Assembly (NCBI RefSeq): GCF_039529775.1
Contig: NZ_BAAANL010000002.1
Span: 124,001-188,000 of the forward strand
Reading direction: 5' to 3'
From: Myceligenerans crystallogenes
GTDB taxonomy: Bacteria; Actinomycetota; Actinomycetes; Actinomycetales; Cellulomonadaceae
Length of the DNA: 64,000 bases
A program made the position numbers and the translations under genes. Positions 34,363 through 43,322 of the stretch are shown one piece after another. Every line of letters starts with the position of its first letter. The stretch's first letter is position 1. Below the pieces are notes generated by a model. The model was not told the DNA's origin. It saw only the letters and a program-made list of their open reading frames with translations, and did not search any database.

Positions 34363-35495
34363 CCACCCGCGTGACCGTGAAGGGCGAGAGGCCGTACGAC
34401 GTCGTCGTCGGCAAGCACCTGCTCGGCGAGCTGCCCGCGATGATCGGCGAGGGCGTGCGGCGCGTGCTCGTCATGCACCCCGCGTCCCTGGAGGCGACCG
34501 GCGAGGCGATCCGCGAGGACCTGCTCGCCCAGGGCTACGAGGCGTTCGCGTGCGAGCTGCCCGACGCGGAGGAGCAGAAGACCGCGCAGGTCGCGGCGTT
34601 CTGCTGGGGCGTGCTCGGGCAGGCGGACTTCACGCGCTCGGACGCGATCGTGTCCGTGGGCGGCGGCGCGACGACGGACCTGGCCGGGTTCGTCGCGGCG
34701 ACCTGGCTGCGCGGCATCACGGTGGTGCACGTGCCCACGACGCTGCTGGCCATGGTGGACGCCGCCGTCGGCGGCAAGACCGGCATCAACACGGCCGAGG
34801 GCAAGAACCTGGTGGGCTCGTTCCACCCGCCCGCGGGCGTGCTGTGCGACCTGGCGGCGCTGGAGTCCCTGGACCGGTGGGACCTCGTGGCCGGGATGGC
34901 CGAGGTGGTCAAGACCGGCTTCATCGCGGACCCGGAGATCCTGCGGCTCGTCGAACGGCACGCGGACTCCTTCCTGAACTGGAAGGGCCCGGACGCGGCA
35001 CCCGAGACCTGGGACGTGCTGGCCGAGCTGGTCACGCGGTCCGTGACGGTCAAGGCGCACGTCGTGGGGGAGGATCTGAAGGAGGCGGGCCTGCGCGAGA
35101 TCCTCAACTACGGGCACACCTTCGGGCACGCGGTCGAGCTCGCCGAGCGGTACCAGTGGCGGCACGGCGCCGCCGTCGCCGTGGGCATGGTGTTCGTGGC
35201 CGAGCTGTCGCGGCTCGCGGGGAAGCTGGACGACGACGTCGTCGACCGGCACCGCGCGATCCTCACGTCGCTCGGCCTGCCGACGTCGTACCGCGGCGAC
35301 CGCTGGGAGGAGCTCCTGGCGGCGATGCGCCGCGACAAGAAGTCCCGCGGCGACCTGCTGCGGTTCGTGGTGCTGGACGACGTCGCCCGGCCGGTGCGCC
35401 TCGAGGGCCCGGACCCGGCCCTGCTGGCCGCGGCCTACGCCGAGGTCTCCAAGGAGCCGCCGGCCGGGAACGAGACCCGCGTCTCGCTGGGGTAG
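34359..35495 (+). CDS. aroB: 3-dehydroquinate synthase
   Basis: Cyclises DAHP to 3-dehydroquinate with NAD+ and a divalent metal. The 378 aa show the NAD site SVGGGATTDLAGF, the block TTLLAMVDAAVGGKTGIN, and metal ligands in MAEVVKTGF and NYGHTFGHAVE. The GTG start overlaps the aroK stop. It ends the aroE-C-K-B run; a hairpin follows. Confidence 0.97.
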   Translation: MTTRVTVKGERPYDVVVGKHLLGELPAMIGEGVRRVLVMHPASLEATGEAIREDLLAQGYEAFACELPDAEEQKTAQVAAFCWGVLGQADFTRSDAIVSVGGGATTDLAGFVAATWLRGITVVHVPTTLLAMVDAAVGGKTGINTAEGKNLVGSFHPPAGVLCDLAALESLDRWDLVAGMAEVVKTGFIADPEILRLVERHADSFLNWKGPDAAPETWDVLAELVTRSVTVKAHVVGEDLKEAGLREILNYGHTFGHAVELAERYQWRHGAAVAVGMVFVAELSRLAGKLDDDVVDRHRAILTSLGLPTSYRGDRWEELLAAMRRDKKSRGDLLRFVVLDDVARPVRLEGPDPALLAAAYAEVSKEPPAGNETRVSLG

Positions 35496-35534
35496 GACGG
35501 CCGGCGCCCGGCCGGGCCGGCCGGGCGCGGCGTC
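35496..35534. terminator. Hairpin at the end of the aro operon
   Basis: GACG and CGTC flank an inner CGCCCGGCC / GGCCGGGCG stem. It sits at the stop of aroB and just beyond the end of the convergent membrane-protein gene, so it may act in both directions. Confidence 0.6.
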
Positions 35535-35537
35535 CTC

Positions 35538-36857
35538 TCAGTTCCTTGCGCCGCCCGTCGCGCGCTGGCGTGACCAGGCGCGGTAGACCAGCACGACCAG
35601 GACGGGGATGAGCAGCGCCCCGATCCACCAGCCGATCTCGTCGGACTCGGACAGGACCATCAGGGTCGGGATCACGAACGCCAGGATCGCGATGGCGGAC
35701 GACATCCTGGTCACGGCGACGTTGTCCGCGACGTGCGCGGGATCCTCGCTGAGCTTGCTCTCCGTGAGCAGCGCCGTCGGGTTGACGAGGGCCAGGTACG
35801 GCCAGACGACGAACACGGCCACGACGACGGCCGCCAGCAGCGCGAACGCGAACCCGCCCAGCACGGCCATGACGGCCTGGGTCAGCGGCGATCCGCCGGT
35901 CAGGTCGATCGCCGCCTCGTCGCCCGCGAACCAGTAGTGCGGGATGTAGTCCTCGGGGTCGGCGTACGCCACGACGCGGTCGGCGAAGAACGGCAGCCGG
36001 GTGAACACGAGCTGCACGACGGCGAGCGGCGGCACGGTCAGCACGGGAACCACCATGCCGCGGTAGAGCGCCATGACGACGTGGCCGAACTGCTCGTCCG
36101 GCCGCCACAGCGCCTGCAGGGCCACCCACGCCCCCACGGTGGCGCCCGGGAACACCAGCAGGAACCCGAGGAACATCAGGTTCCCCTGGGGATCCGCGGC
36201 GAGCAGCCACAGCCCCGGGGGCATGAGCACGGCCGTCACCGCGGTCACCACCCAGGCGGACGGCGACATCATCCGCCTGCCGAACCCGTCGGACGCGCGC
36301 GTCACGGGCACCAGGCCACGCCGCCTGCCGGGTGAGCCGGCGGCGGCCCGTACCGCCTCGGCGGCCGTCGCGGCGGCGTCCCCCGCCTCGGCCAGGCCCG
36401 CCCGCAGCCGGTGGCGGGCGAGCACCACCACCAGCGCCGCCGAGGCCACCACGATCGCGGCGGCCGTCGCGACCGACAGCACGTACGTGAGATCGGTGGC
36501 GAGCGGCACCCCGTGGCGCACCCCGGACATCAGCCGCGGCAGCGCGCTGCCCCGGATGCCGTACTCGAGGGCGGCGAGCGTCAGCGTGCCGTAGGTCAGG
36601 GCCGCCGCGACCGCGGGCACGCCCGCCGTCACGTAGTCGCCGGCTCGGGCCGCGATCCCGGACCGCAGCCGGCCGGCGATGTGCCGGCCTATCTGCACGA
36701 GTGCCGCCACCTGCAGCGCCAGCGTCACCACGAACGGCGCCGGCGCGTCGTCCGGCGCGAGCACCACCGACAGCGGGGCCACGACGCAGGCGGCGGCGAG
36801 CACCCAGGTCACCGCGTCCGACGGTCGCCTCCCGGCGCCGGCCTCCGGTCCGTTCAT
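35538..36857 (-). CDS. Multi-pass membrane protein of unknown function
   Basis: A 439-aa protein with about eight to nine hydrophobic segments (around 17-35, 43-58, 75-95, 120-150, 200-235, 265-285, 330-355 and 385-425). One extracytoplasmic loop carries Asp, Tyr and Trp-rich sequence (YADPEDYIPHYWFAGDE). I do not recognise a family or motif. It stands alone, convergent with the aro operon and divergent from the esterase gene. The 221-bp gap upstream of it holds no gene; a weak LacI-like TTAATCGGTT lies at about 36974. Confidence 0.65.
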   Translation of the reverse strand: MNGPEAGAGRRPSDAVTWVLAAACVVAPLSVVLAPDDAPAPFVVTLALQVAALVQIGRHIAGRLRSGIAARAGDYVTAGVPAVAAALTYGTLTLAALEYGIRGSALPRLMSGVRHGVPLATDLTYVLSVATAAAIVVASAALVVVLARHRLRAGLAEAGDAAATAAEAVRAAAGSPGRRRGLVPVTRASDGFGRRMMSPSAWVVTAVTAVLMPPGLWLLAADPQGNLMFLGFLLVFPGATVGAWVALQALWRPDEQFGHVVMALYRGMVVPVLTVPPLAVVQLVFTRLPFFADRVVAYADPEDYIPHYWFAGDEAAIDLTGGSPLTQAVMAVLGGFAFALLAAVVVAVFVVWPYLALVNPTALLTESKLSEDPAHVADNVAVTRMSSAIAILAFVIPTLMVLSESDEIGWWIGALLIPVLVVLVYRAWSRQRATGGARN

Positions 36858-37078
36858 CCTTGCCCCTCCCGGGCCTCATCTCGTCGTGCACCGAACTCGC
36901 GCCGCACGGTACCAGCACGGCAGCGGGTGCGCGGGATCCTGCGGGTAGCCCGGCCGGAGGAGGCGAAGCCGGGCTTAATCGGTTCACGCCGTGGACCCCG
37001 GCGAACGGCACGGGTTCGATGGTGCCGGACCCGGCGCCACGCGCCGGTGTCGTCCCCGCATTCCGGCGAAGGGTCTCG

Positions 37079-38572
37079 ATGATGAGCGGCCTGATGAACG
37101 CGATACGTAGTAAACGATTTTTACGACCCTTGGTCGGGGCGCTCGCCGCGACCCTGGTCCTGACCGCGGGCGCGCTCGGGCTGAGCGCGGCGACGCAGCC
37201 GGCGTCGTCGGCCGCGAGCCTGACGCGGGTGACGAACTTCGGGCCGAACCCCAGCAACCTGAACATGTACGTCTACGTGCCGGAGAACGTCGACCCGAAT
37301 CCCGCGCTGCTGGTCGCGGTGCACTACTGCACGGGGACGGCGCAGGCGTACTTCAGCGGGGCCGCGCGGGAGTTCGTCACCGCGGCGGACCAGCAGGGGT
37401 TCGTCATCGTGTTCCCGGAGGCGACGCGCGACAGCAAGTGCTTCGACGTCTACTCCCCGGACGCCCTGAGGCGCGACGGCGGCAGCGACCCGGTCGCGAT
37501 CAAGTCGATGATCGACTACGCCCGGAGCCACTACGGCGTGGACGCCTCGCGGATCTACGCGACGGGCGTGTCGTCCGGGGCGATGACGACGAACGTCCTG
37601 CTGGCGCTGTACCCGGACGTCTTCGCGGCGGGCTCGGCGTTCGCGGGCGTCCCGGCGACCTGCTTCGCGACGGGCAGCTCCACGAACACCTGGAACAGCA
37701 CCTGCTCGGGCGGCCGCGACATCCGCACGGCGCAGGCGTGGGGCGACGCGGCCCGCGGCATGTACCCGTCGTGGTCGGGCACGTACCCGCGCTTCCAGAC
37801 GTGGCACGGCACGCAGGACACGGTGCTGGCGTACCCGAACTTCGGCGAGCAGATCAAGCAGTGGACCAACCTGCACGGCCTGGCGTCCGGCTCCGGGCGC
37901 GTGGACCAGCCGCAGACGGCGTGGACGCGCACCACGTACGGCGACGCCGCCCGGCCCACGTTCCAGTCGATCAGCCTGCAGGGATACTCGCACGACGTGT
38001 ATCGCACGGGGATGGCGAGGTACGCGATGGACTTCTTCGGCGGGCTCGACGAGGCCGGCGCGACGCCGTCGCCCAGCCCGTCGATGACGATGCCGTCCCG
38101 GACGCCGACCCCGACGCCGTCGATCCCGGACTGCGGCACGGGTGCGGTCTCGGCGCTGACGACGTGCCCGCCGCCGTCGCCGTCCGCGTCGCCCCGCCCG
38201 CCGGGCTGCGAGGAGGGGGCGCCGACGCCCGCGCCGTCGTGCCCGCCCTGGCCGTCCGACAGCGCCAGTCCGTCGCCGGCGTCCGGCTGCACGGCCGTGA
38301 TGCGGATCGTGAACGGCTGGCAGGGCGGCTACCAGGCCGAGGTGACGGTCACCGCGACCCGGCCGCTGACCGGCTGGACGACGTCGTTCACGCTGTCGGG
38401 CTCGACGGTGTCGCAGCTGTGGAACGGCCAGCTGACCGTGACCGGCTCACGGGTCCAGGTGAAGAACTCGACCTGGAACGGCAGCCTGCTCGCGGCCGGC
38501 GGGACGGCGTCGTACGGCTTCATCGGCACCGGCACGGCACCGGCGACGATCCCCGTGGTCGACTGCGCGTGA
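37079..38572 (+). CDS. Secreted CE1-type esterase (acetylxylan/feruloyl or PHB-depolymerase-like) with CBM2
   Basis: A 497-aa exported alpha/beta hydrolase. After a basic N-terminus comes a signal peptide (helix about 18-38), then a catalytic domain of the PHB-depolymerase/acetylxylan-esterase type: nucleophile Ser in GVSSGAMTTN, Asp region GTQDTVL, His in GYSHDVY. A Pro/Ser/Thr-rich linker (about 345-405) leads to a C-terminal CBM2 (WQGGYQAEVTVTA, LTGWTTSFTL, LWNGQL, NSTWNG), which binds cellulose or xylan. GAAGGG lies five bases before the first of two ATGs (37079 and 37082). The polysaccharide-binding module favours acetylxylan or feruloyl esterase over polyester depolymerase. Confidence 0.9.
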   Translation: MMSGLMNAIRSKRFLRPLVGALAATLVLTAGALGLSAATQPASSAASLTRVTNFGPNPSNLNMYVYVPENVDPNPALLVAVHYCTGTAQAYFSGAAREFVTAADQQGFVIVFPEATRDSKCFDVYSPDALRRDGGSDPVAIKSMIDYARSHYGVDASRIYATGVSSGAMTTNVLLALYPDVFAAGSAFAGVPATCFATGSSTNTWNSTCSGGRDIRTAQAWGDAARGMYPSWSGTYPRFQTWHGTQDTVLAYPNFGEQIKQWTNLHGLASGSGRVDQPQTAWTRTTYGDAARPTFQSISLQGYSHDVYRTGMARYAMDFFGGLDEAGATPSPSPSMTMPSRTPTPTPSIPDCGTGAVSALTTCPPPSPSASPRPPGCEEGAPTPAPSCPPWPSDSASPSPASGCTAVMRIVNGWQGGYQAEVTVTATRPLTGWTTSFTLSGSTVSQLWNGQLTVTGSRVQVKNSTWNGSLLAAGGTASYGFIGTGTAPATIPVVDCA

Positions 38573-38617
38573 CGGCCCGCCACTGAACTACCCCCGGGCA
38601 GGCCGGGGGTCGAAGGC

Positions 38618-38655
38618 GAGGGGCCCCGCCCGAGATGGACCGGGCGGGGTCCCTC
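38618..38655. terminator. Strong hairpin between the esterase and VOC genes
   Basis: GAGGGGCCCCGCCCG pairs with CGGGCGGGGTCCCTC (one wobble) around an 8-base loop and is followed by GTTCT. A smaller hairpin (CCCCCGG/CCGGGGG) precedes it at about 38590. Both convergent genes can use it. Confidence 0.75.
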
Positions 38656-38666
38656 GTTCTGTCCGG

Positions 38667-39377
38667 TCAGTCGGAGGTCCGCAGGAAGAACTCGTTCTCG
38701 TCGGGGTCTGCCAGGACGACGACGTCGCCGGCGTCGTCGAGGACCCGCGCACCGAGCCCGACGAGCCGGGCGGTCTCGGCGCGGAGCTCGGCGGCGGGCG
38801 CGGAGAGCTCCGGGCAGAGCCGGTTCGTCCCGGCCTTCGGCGGGATCGGCGGACCGCTCCAGGTGATCTTCGTGCCGCCCCCGGGCGCCTGGACCGCCGT
38901 CTCCTCGTCCTGGTCCCACACCAGCGGCCAGCCCAGCGCCGCGTGCCAGAAGTACCCCGTGACGGCCCTTCCCTCGCAGTTCAGCGCACCGATCAGGCCG
39001 CACCCGGCGAGGAACGTGTTCTCCGGCGGGACGACGCAGAACTCGTTGCCCTCCGGATCGGCCAGGACGACGTGCGTCTCGTCCGGTCCCTGCCCGACGT
39101 CGCAGTGCTCGCCCCCGGACCGCAGCGCGGTCTCGACCCGCCCGTCCATGTCCTGGCGCGACGCGCTCGTCAGATCGAGGTGCACGCGGTTCTGCCGCGT
39201 CTTGGGCTCGTCGCTCGCGACGAACCGGAGGCCGTAGGCGGTGCCGTCGGTGGGCCGCACGACGACGCCGTCCGGTGCGCTCCGTGCGATCCGCCAGCCG
39301 AGGAGCCCGGCCCAGAACGCCGCCTGCCCCTGCGGATCATGGGCGTGGACGCGAACTCCGGCGAATGCGAGGGCCAT
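38667..39377 (-). CDS. VOC (glyoxalase-like) superfamily protein with two VOC units
   Basis: A 236-aa protein starting at the ATG at 39377, made of two glyoxalase/bleomycin-resistance-type halves: residues 1-115 (FAGVRVHAHDPQGQAAFWAGLLGW; VLADPEGNEFCVVPP) and 120-236 (FWHAALGWPLVWDQDEE; VVLADPDENEFFLRT). Members bind metals and small molecules or confer resistance; no substrate can be assigned. It runs away from an apparent STM3941-type gene remnant upstream. Confidence 0.88.
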   Translation of the reverse strand: MALAFAGVRVHAHDPQGQAAFWAGLLGWRIARSAPDGVVVRPTDGTAYGLRFVASDEPKTRQNRVHLDLTSASRQDMDGRVETALRSGGEHCDVGQGPDETHVVLADPEGNEFCVVPPENTFLAGCGLIGALNCEGRAVTGYFWHAALGWPLVWDQDEETAVQAPGGGTKITWSGPPIPPKAGTNRLCPELSAPAAELRAETARLVGLGARVLDDAGDVVVLADPDENEFFLRTSD

Positions 39378-39411
39378 GGGCCGACGGTAGGCGCGCGGAC
39401 GGAGGACGGCA

Positions 39412-39660
39412 ACGTGTTTTCCGGCGTCCCGGCGAGCTTGATGTTGCCGCGTGACATCAGGCGCGCGAGCGGGCCCATCCGGCCGAGCACGGCCCGCGGG
39501 TCGGTCACCGTGACGCACAGGTTCCTCTGGCCCTGGATCTCCCAGACGTGCCAGCCGGTGACCTGCTCCCAGGGGATCCGCCCGGCGCCCACGAAGCTGG
39601 AGGTGTCGGTGAACCCGTCGTCGTCGTCCCGAACCCGGACGGGCCCGGGCGGAGGGACAG
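39412..39660 (-). pseudogene. Remnant of an STM3941-family gene
   Basis: Reading the minus strand over this stretch gives GFTDTSSFVGAGRIPWEQV, EIQGQRNLCVTVTDPR and NIKLAGTPENT, which resemble the soluble part of STM3941-family proteins. The membrane-spanning N-terminal half and the proper C-terminus are missing, and the frame runs on into unrelated sequence antiparallel to nothing recognisable. No good start is present before the divergent gene at 39741. It is best read as a truncated leftover; a short intact gene is less likely. Confidence 0.5.
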
Positions 39661-39740
39661 GGTCCAGGCACCGCAATTCGGCGGTATCCGCCGGCAGGAC
39701 CCACGCTCGTGGCGTCACGCCCGTCGGGCAGGATGGCCCC

Positions 39741-40217
39741 ATGAACGACGACGCGATCCAGGTTGCCATCGACGAGGTCACGGCCCAGGAGGCCGAGCTG
39801 GTGCTGCAGGCCTTCACCCATGACGACGCCTGGCGTCTCGGGTCCCGGCTGGTGGAGCTGGCCGTGGAGCGGGACCTGCCGGTCACGGTCGACATCCGCA
39901 AGGGCACCCAGCAGGTGTTCCATGCCGCCCGGCCGGGCACCACGCCGGACAACGACTCGTGGGTGGAGCGCAAGGTGCGCACGGTGTACCGGTTCGGTGC
40001 GTCGTCGTACCTGGTGGGGCTGCGGGCCCGGGCCAAGGGCGAGAACTTCAACGCCCAGCAGGGCCTGTCGTTCCAGGAGTACGCGGCGCACGGCGGCGCG
40101 TTCCCGGTGCGGGTCGCCGGGGTCGGGGTCGTCGGCGTGGTGACCGTGTCGGGCCTGGCGCAGGCGGACGACCACGCCCTGGTGGTCGAGGTGCTGCGGG
40201 AGCACGCCGCCGGGTAG
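39741..40217 (+). CDS. HbpS/GlcG-type (DUF336, UPF0303-like) haem-degrading domain protein
   Basis: A 158-aa single-domain protein (DAIQVAIDEVTAQEAELVLQ, then LPVTVDIRKGTQQVFHAA, VYRFGASSYLVGL, ALHGGAFPVRV-like AAHGGAFPVRV and GVVGVVTVSGLAQADDHALV) matching the family annotated as haem-degrading or UPF0303. A CAGGAT seven bases before the ATG suggests a leaderless start. Biochemical activity in this subgroup is poorly known. Confidence 0.8.
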   Translation: MNDDAIQVAIDEVTAQEAELVLQAFTHDDAWRLGSRLVELAVERDLPVTVDIRKGTQQVFHAARPGTTPDNDSWVERKVRTVYRFGASSYLVGLRARAKGENFNAQQGLSFQEYAAHGGAFPVRVAGVGVVGVVTVSGLAQADDHALVVEVLREHAAG

Positions 40218-40283
40218 CCGGCGCCGCGCGGCACGACGTCGCCGGGCCCGGAACATCTTCGCCGCCCGTGCGTTGCACCCTTC

Positions 40284-40730
40284 ATGACCGAACTTCAGGG
40301 TGAATATGTTCCGAGCACGGCCGGCTGGGTGCGTGACCAGGTGGAGGCGTTCGAGGCGTCGAACGGGACCGCGGCGAACGTCCTGGCGCGCACGGGCGAC
40401 CCGATCGTCGTCATCACGAACCGTGGCGCCAAGAGCGGCAAGATCCGCAAGACGCCGCTGATGCGGGTCGAGAAGGACGGCAGCTACCTGGCCGTCGCCT
40501 CCCTGGGCGGCGGCCCGAAGGATCCGGTCTGGGTGCACAACTTCCGTGCGCACCCGGAGGTGGAGCTCCAGGACGGCGAGGTGAAGCAGGCGTACGTCGC
40601 GCGCGAGCTGTCCGGCGAGGAGCGCGCGCAATGGTGGGAGCACGCGGTGGCCACGTGGTCGACCTACGGCGAGTACCAGAAGAAGACGGACCGCGTCATC
40701 CCGCTGTTCCTGCTGGAACCGGTGGGCTGA
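40284..40730 (+). CDS. F420H2-dependent nitroreductase-like (DDN family) protein
   Basis: A 148-aa split-barrel protein of the deazaflavin-dependent nitroreductase group (WVRDQVEAFEASNGT; VITNRGAKSGKIRKTPLMRVEKDG; VWVHNFRAHPEVELQDG; ATWSTYGEYQKKTDR). These enzymes reduce quinones or nitro compounds with the cofactor F420 and are restricted mostly to actinobacteria and relatives. It is followed by a strong hairpin, and the previous gene is 66 bp upstream in the same direction. Confidence 0.93.
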   Translation: MTELQGEYVPSTAGWVRDQVEAFEASNGTAANVLARTGDPIVVITNRGAKSGKIRKTPLMRVEKDGSYLAVASLGGGPKDPVWVHNFRAHPEVELQDGEVKQAYVARELSGEERAQWWEHAVATWSTYGEYQKKTDRVIPLFLLEPVG

Positions 40731-40747
40731 CGCCGGGCCCGGACCCT

Positions 40748-40771
40748 GGTGCGGCAGCGGGCTGCCGCACC
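40748..40771. terminator. Hairpin between convergent DDN and DinB genes
   Basis: A perfect 11-bp stem, GGTGCGGCAGC and GCTGCCGCACC, with a GG loop, 17 bp after the DDN stop. Confidence 0.65.
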
Positions 40772-40800
40772 GGAGCGGCCTCCGGTGGCCCGTGGTGCCC

Positions 40801-41337
40801 TCAGGCGCGCACGTCGTGCAGGTGGTGGACGACGTCGTGCACGAAGTACGTGCCCAGCGTGCTCACGGTGAACACCGAGCCGTCGGAGCGGTGGCCCGGC
40901 CGGTCCAGCTGGCCGGGGCGCACGCCGTCCCAGCGGGCGGCGATCGCCTCGCCCGCCTCGGCGAGCTCGCGCGCCACGACGGCGGGGTCCTGCAGGTCGT
41001 ACCGTGCGGCCACGGCGGCCGCGTCCTGGTCCCAGTTCTCGAACGGCGGGTCGTCCTGGCCGAGCATCGCGGCCAGGCGCCCGTCGAAGACCCGGAACAC
41101 GTCCCGCACGTGCGCCCCGTACTCGAGGGCCGACCACACGCCGGGCGACGGCCGCCCGGCGACCCCCTCCCGGCCGAGCGCCGCCTGCCAGCGCGGCACG
41201 TACCCGCGCACGGCCGCCCCGATCGCGGCGACCTCGACCCCGGCCGGGTCGAACCCGCACTCGTCGCAGCGCCGTTCCAGGACCCAGGTCCAGTCCTTCG
41301 TGTCGGGCACGATGCCGCCCGTGACGTCTTCGCTCAT
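40801..41337 (-). CDS. DinB-family (DUF664-like) protein
   Basis: A 178-aa four-helix-bundle protein of the DinB/YfiT type. Metal-binding histidines are likely those in YGAHVRDV and HDVVHHLHDV. The N-terminal segment carries a CDECGF pair of cysteines. Members include thiol-dependent transferases (mycothiol or bacillithiol); the substrate is unknown. Confidence 0.85.
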   Translation of the reverse strand: MSEDVTGGIVPDTKDWTWVLERRCDECGFDPAGVEVAAIGAAVRGYVPRWQAALGREGVAGRPSPGVWSALEYGAHVRDVFRVFDGRLAAMLGQDDPPFENWDQDAAAVAARYDLQDPAVVARELAEAGEAIAARWDGVRPGQLDRPGHRSDGSVFTVSTLGTYFVHDVVHHLHDVRA

Positions 41338-41402
41338 CCGGTCACGATACGGCCGCGCGAGTTTGCTGCCCAGCCTGGTTCCGGCGCATTAAGATCCCCC
41401 AC

Positions 41403-42392
41403 GTGTCCGAACCACAGCCGTCCGCGTCGTCGCAGGTCCCGCTGCTGTGGCAGCCGGACGCCCTGCTCGGGGAGTCGTTCGACCAGGCGAAGCTCGGCCC
41501 CGCCACCCTCGTGCGCCACGTGCCCGCCGGGGCGCGGCCGGAGCCCCGCGCCGTCGTCCTGCACGTGCACGGCTACAACGACTACTTCCATCAGGCTCAC
41601 CTCGCGCACGCGTTCGACCGGGCCGGGCACGCGTTCTACGCGGTCGACCTGCGGGCCGCGGGGCGCTCGCTGCGCGAGAGCCAGGTGCCGCACTTCGTGG
41701 GGGACCTGCGCGAGCAGGCCGCCGACATCGACGAGGCGGCCCGCGCCGTGCGCGAGCTGCACCCGGGCCTGCCGCTGGTCGTCCACGCGCACTCCACGGG
41801 CGGCCTGACGGCGGCCTGGTGGGCGCACGCCCGCCGCAACACGCTCCCGGACGGCTCGTACCGCGGCCCGGACCTGCTGGTCCTGAACAGCCCGTTCCTG
41901 GACCTGCCGGGCACGCTGTTCGAGCGCACGGTCGGCACGGTGCTCCTGCGGATCGCCGCGCCGGCGTCCCCGCACCGCGTCATCACCTCGGGTCCGAGCG
42001 TGTACGCGACGCACCTGCTCGCCGCGAACGGGGGCCGCTGGGAGTTCGACACCCGCTTCAAGAAGCCCGGGGGCCAGCCCACCCTGGCGTTGTGGATGCG
42101 GGCCGTGCGGCGCGTGCAGTGGCACCTGTGGGTGCGGGGCTTCCGGATCCCGGTGCCGGTGCTCGTGGCCCGGTCGGACGCGTCCGGGCCGGACCGGCAC
42201 GACAACCCGCGCCTCGACGAGCAGGACACGGTGCTGGACGTCGAGCAGATCGCCCGCCGGTCGCGCAGCCTGGGGGCGGACGTCACCCAGCTCGTCGTGC
42301 CGGGCGCCGTCCACGACCTGTCCCTGTCCGCCGACGGCCCCCGCACGGAGTACCTCGGCAAGCTGTTCGCCTGGCTCGAGGAGCGTCTGTGA
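41403..42392 (+). CDS. Alpha/beta hydrolase, lysophospholipase-like (S33 type)
   Basis: A 329-aa hydrolase with oxyanion motif HVHGYND, nucleophile Ser in HAHSTGG (Ala in place of the usual Gly of GHSxG) and a C-terminal His in PGAVHDLSLS. TAAGAT lies seven bases before the GTG start, so translation is probably leaderless. It overlaps the glycerophosphodiesterase gene by four bases; together the two could degrade lysophospholipid to glycerol 3-phosphate, which is inference from the pair. Confidence 0.88.
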   Translation: MSEPQPSASSQVPLLWQPDALLGESFDQAKLGPATLVRHVPAGARPEPRAVVLHVHGYNDYFHQAHLAHAFDRAGHAFYAVDLRAAGRSLRESQVPHFVGDLREQAADIDEAARAVRELHPGLPLVVHAHSTGGLTAAWWAHARRNTLPDGSYRGPDLLVLNSPFLDLPGTLFERTVGTVLLRIAAPASPHRVITSGPSVYATHLLAANGGRWEFDTRFKKPGGQPTLALWMRAVRRVQWHLWVRGFRIPVPVLVARSDASGPDRHDNPRLDEQDTVLDVEQIARRSRSLGADVTQLVVPGAVHDLSLSADGPRTEYLGKLFAWLEERL

Positions 42393-43222
42393 CGCGGCTG
42401 GTGCCGGACGACGGCGGCGCCGGGCGCGGCGGCTACTTCGACGCCCCCGGCGGTTTCGCGGCCCTGGCCCATCGCGGCTTCGCCCGCCCGGACGGCGCCG
42501 GCACCGGCCCGGAGAACTCGATGGCCGCGTTCGCGGCGGCGGTCGGCCTCGGGTTCGGGTACGTGGAGACGGACGCGCACGGCACGTCCGACGGCGTCGC
42601 GGTGGCCCTGCACGACGAGTCCCTGGACCGCACCACCGACTCCTCGGGGCGGGTCGCCGACCTGCCGTGGTCCGTGGTCCGGCAGGCGCGGATCGGCGGC
42701 ACCGAGCCGGTGCCGAAGCTGGAGGACCTGCTCGGGACCTGGCCGAGGCTGCGGGTGAACATCGACGTCAAGGCGGCCTCGGGCGTGGCGCCGGTCGCGG
42801 CCGCGATCGAGCGCACCGCGGCCCACGCCCGCGTGTGCGTGACGTCGTTCTCCCGGGCCCGGCGCCGCGCCACGCTCGCGCGCCTGACCCGCCCGGTCGC
42901 GACGTCGGCGGGCACGAGCGAGGTGGCCGGGTTCCTGCTCGGCGCGCGCACGGGCCTGACGGCGGTGGCGCGGTTCGCGCTGCGCGACGTCGGCGCCCTC
43001 CAGGTCCCGGTCACCCGGGCCCTCCCGGTGGGTGGGAGCCTGACGGTGGTCGACGCCGCCACGATCCGCACCGCCCACGCGGCGGGCCGGCAGGTGCACG
43101 TGTGGACCGTCAACGAGACCGCCGAGATGCACCGCCTGATCGACCTGGGCGTGGACGGCATCGTCACGGACCGGGCGGACCTCCTCAAGCAGGTCCTGAC
43201 CGAGCGCGGGCGCTGGGCCTGA
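42389..43222 (+). CDS. Glycerophosphodiester phosphodiesterase family protein
   Basis: A 277-aa GDPD TIM barrel. It starts with a GTG that overlaps the hydrolase stop. The active-site blocks are LAHRGFARP with ENSMAAF (first catalytic His, Glu), VETDAHGTSDGVAVALHDESLDRTT (metal and second His) and VHVWTVNETAEMHRLIDLGVDGIVTD. No signal peptide is seen, so it acts in the cytoplasm. It is translationally coupled to the preceding hydrolase. Confidence 0.93.
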   Translation: MTRLVPDDGGAGRGGYFDAPGGFAALAHRGFARPDGAGTGPENSMAAFAAAVGLGFGYVETDAHGTSDGVAVALHDESLDRTTDSSGRVADLPWSVVRQARIGGTEPVPKLEDLLGTWPRLRVNIDVKAASGVAPVAAAIERTAAHARVCVTSFSRARRRATLARLTRPVATSAGTSEVAGFLLGARTGLTAVARFALRDVGALQVPVTRALPVGGSLTVVDAATIRTAHAAGRQVHVWTVNETAEMHRLIDLGVDGIVTDRADLLKQVLTERGRWA

Positions 43223-43290
43223 GTCCCTGAGCCCTGAGCAGCGGTCCGAGGGTCCCGGGGGGCGGACCCCGAATCGTTTTGCCTGGTGTT

Positions 43291-43302
43291 TTGCCCGGGC
43301 AA
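43291..43302. promoter_or_regulatory. Perfect 12-bp palindrome before the copper operon
   Basis: TTGCCCGGGCAA lies between the expected -35 and the -10-like TAGCCT (43311-43316) of the operon that begins at 43323. Its place in the promoter suits a repressor; the regulator is unknown and a chance GC-rich palindrome cannot be ruled out. Confidence 0.4.
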
Positions 43303-43322
43303 GGGTCGGTTAGCCTGTGCCG

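Noticed and set aside
36973..36988. LacI-type operator before the CBM2 esterase
   Set aside because: The symmetry is weak (6 of 8 central positions) compared with the site before the xylanase.
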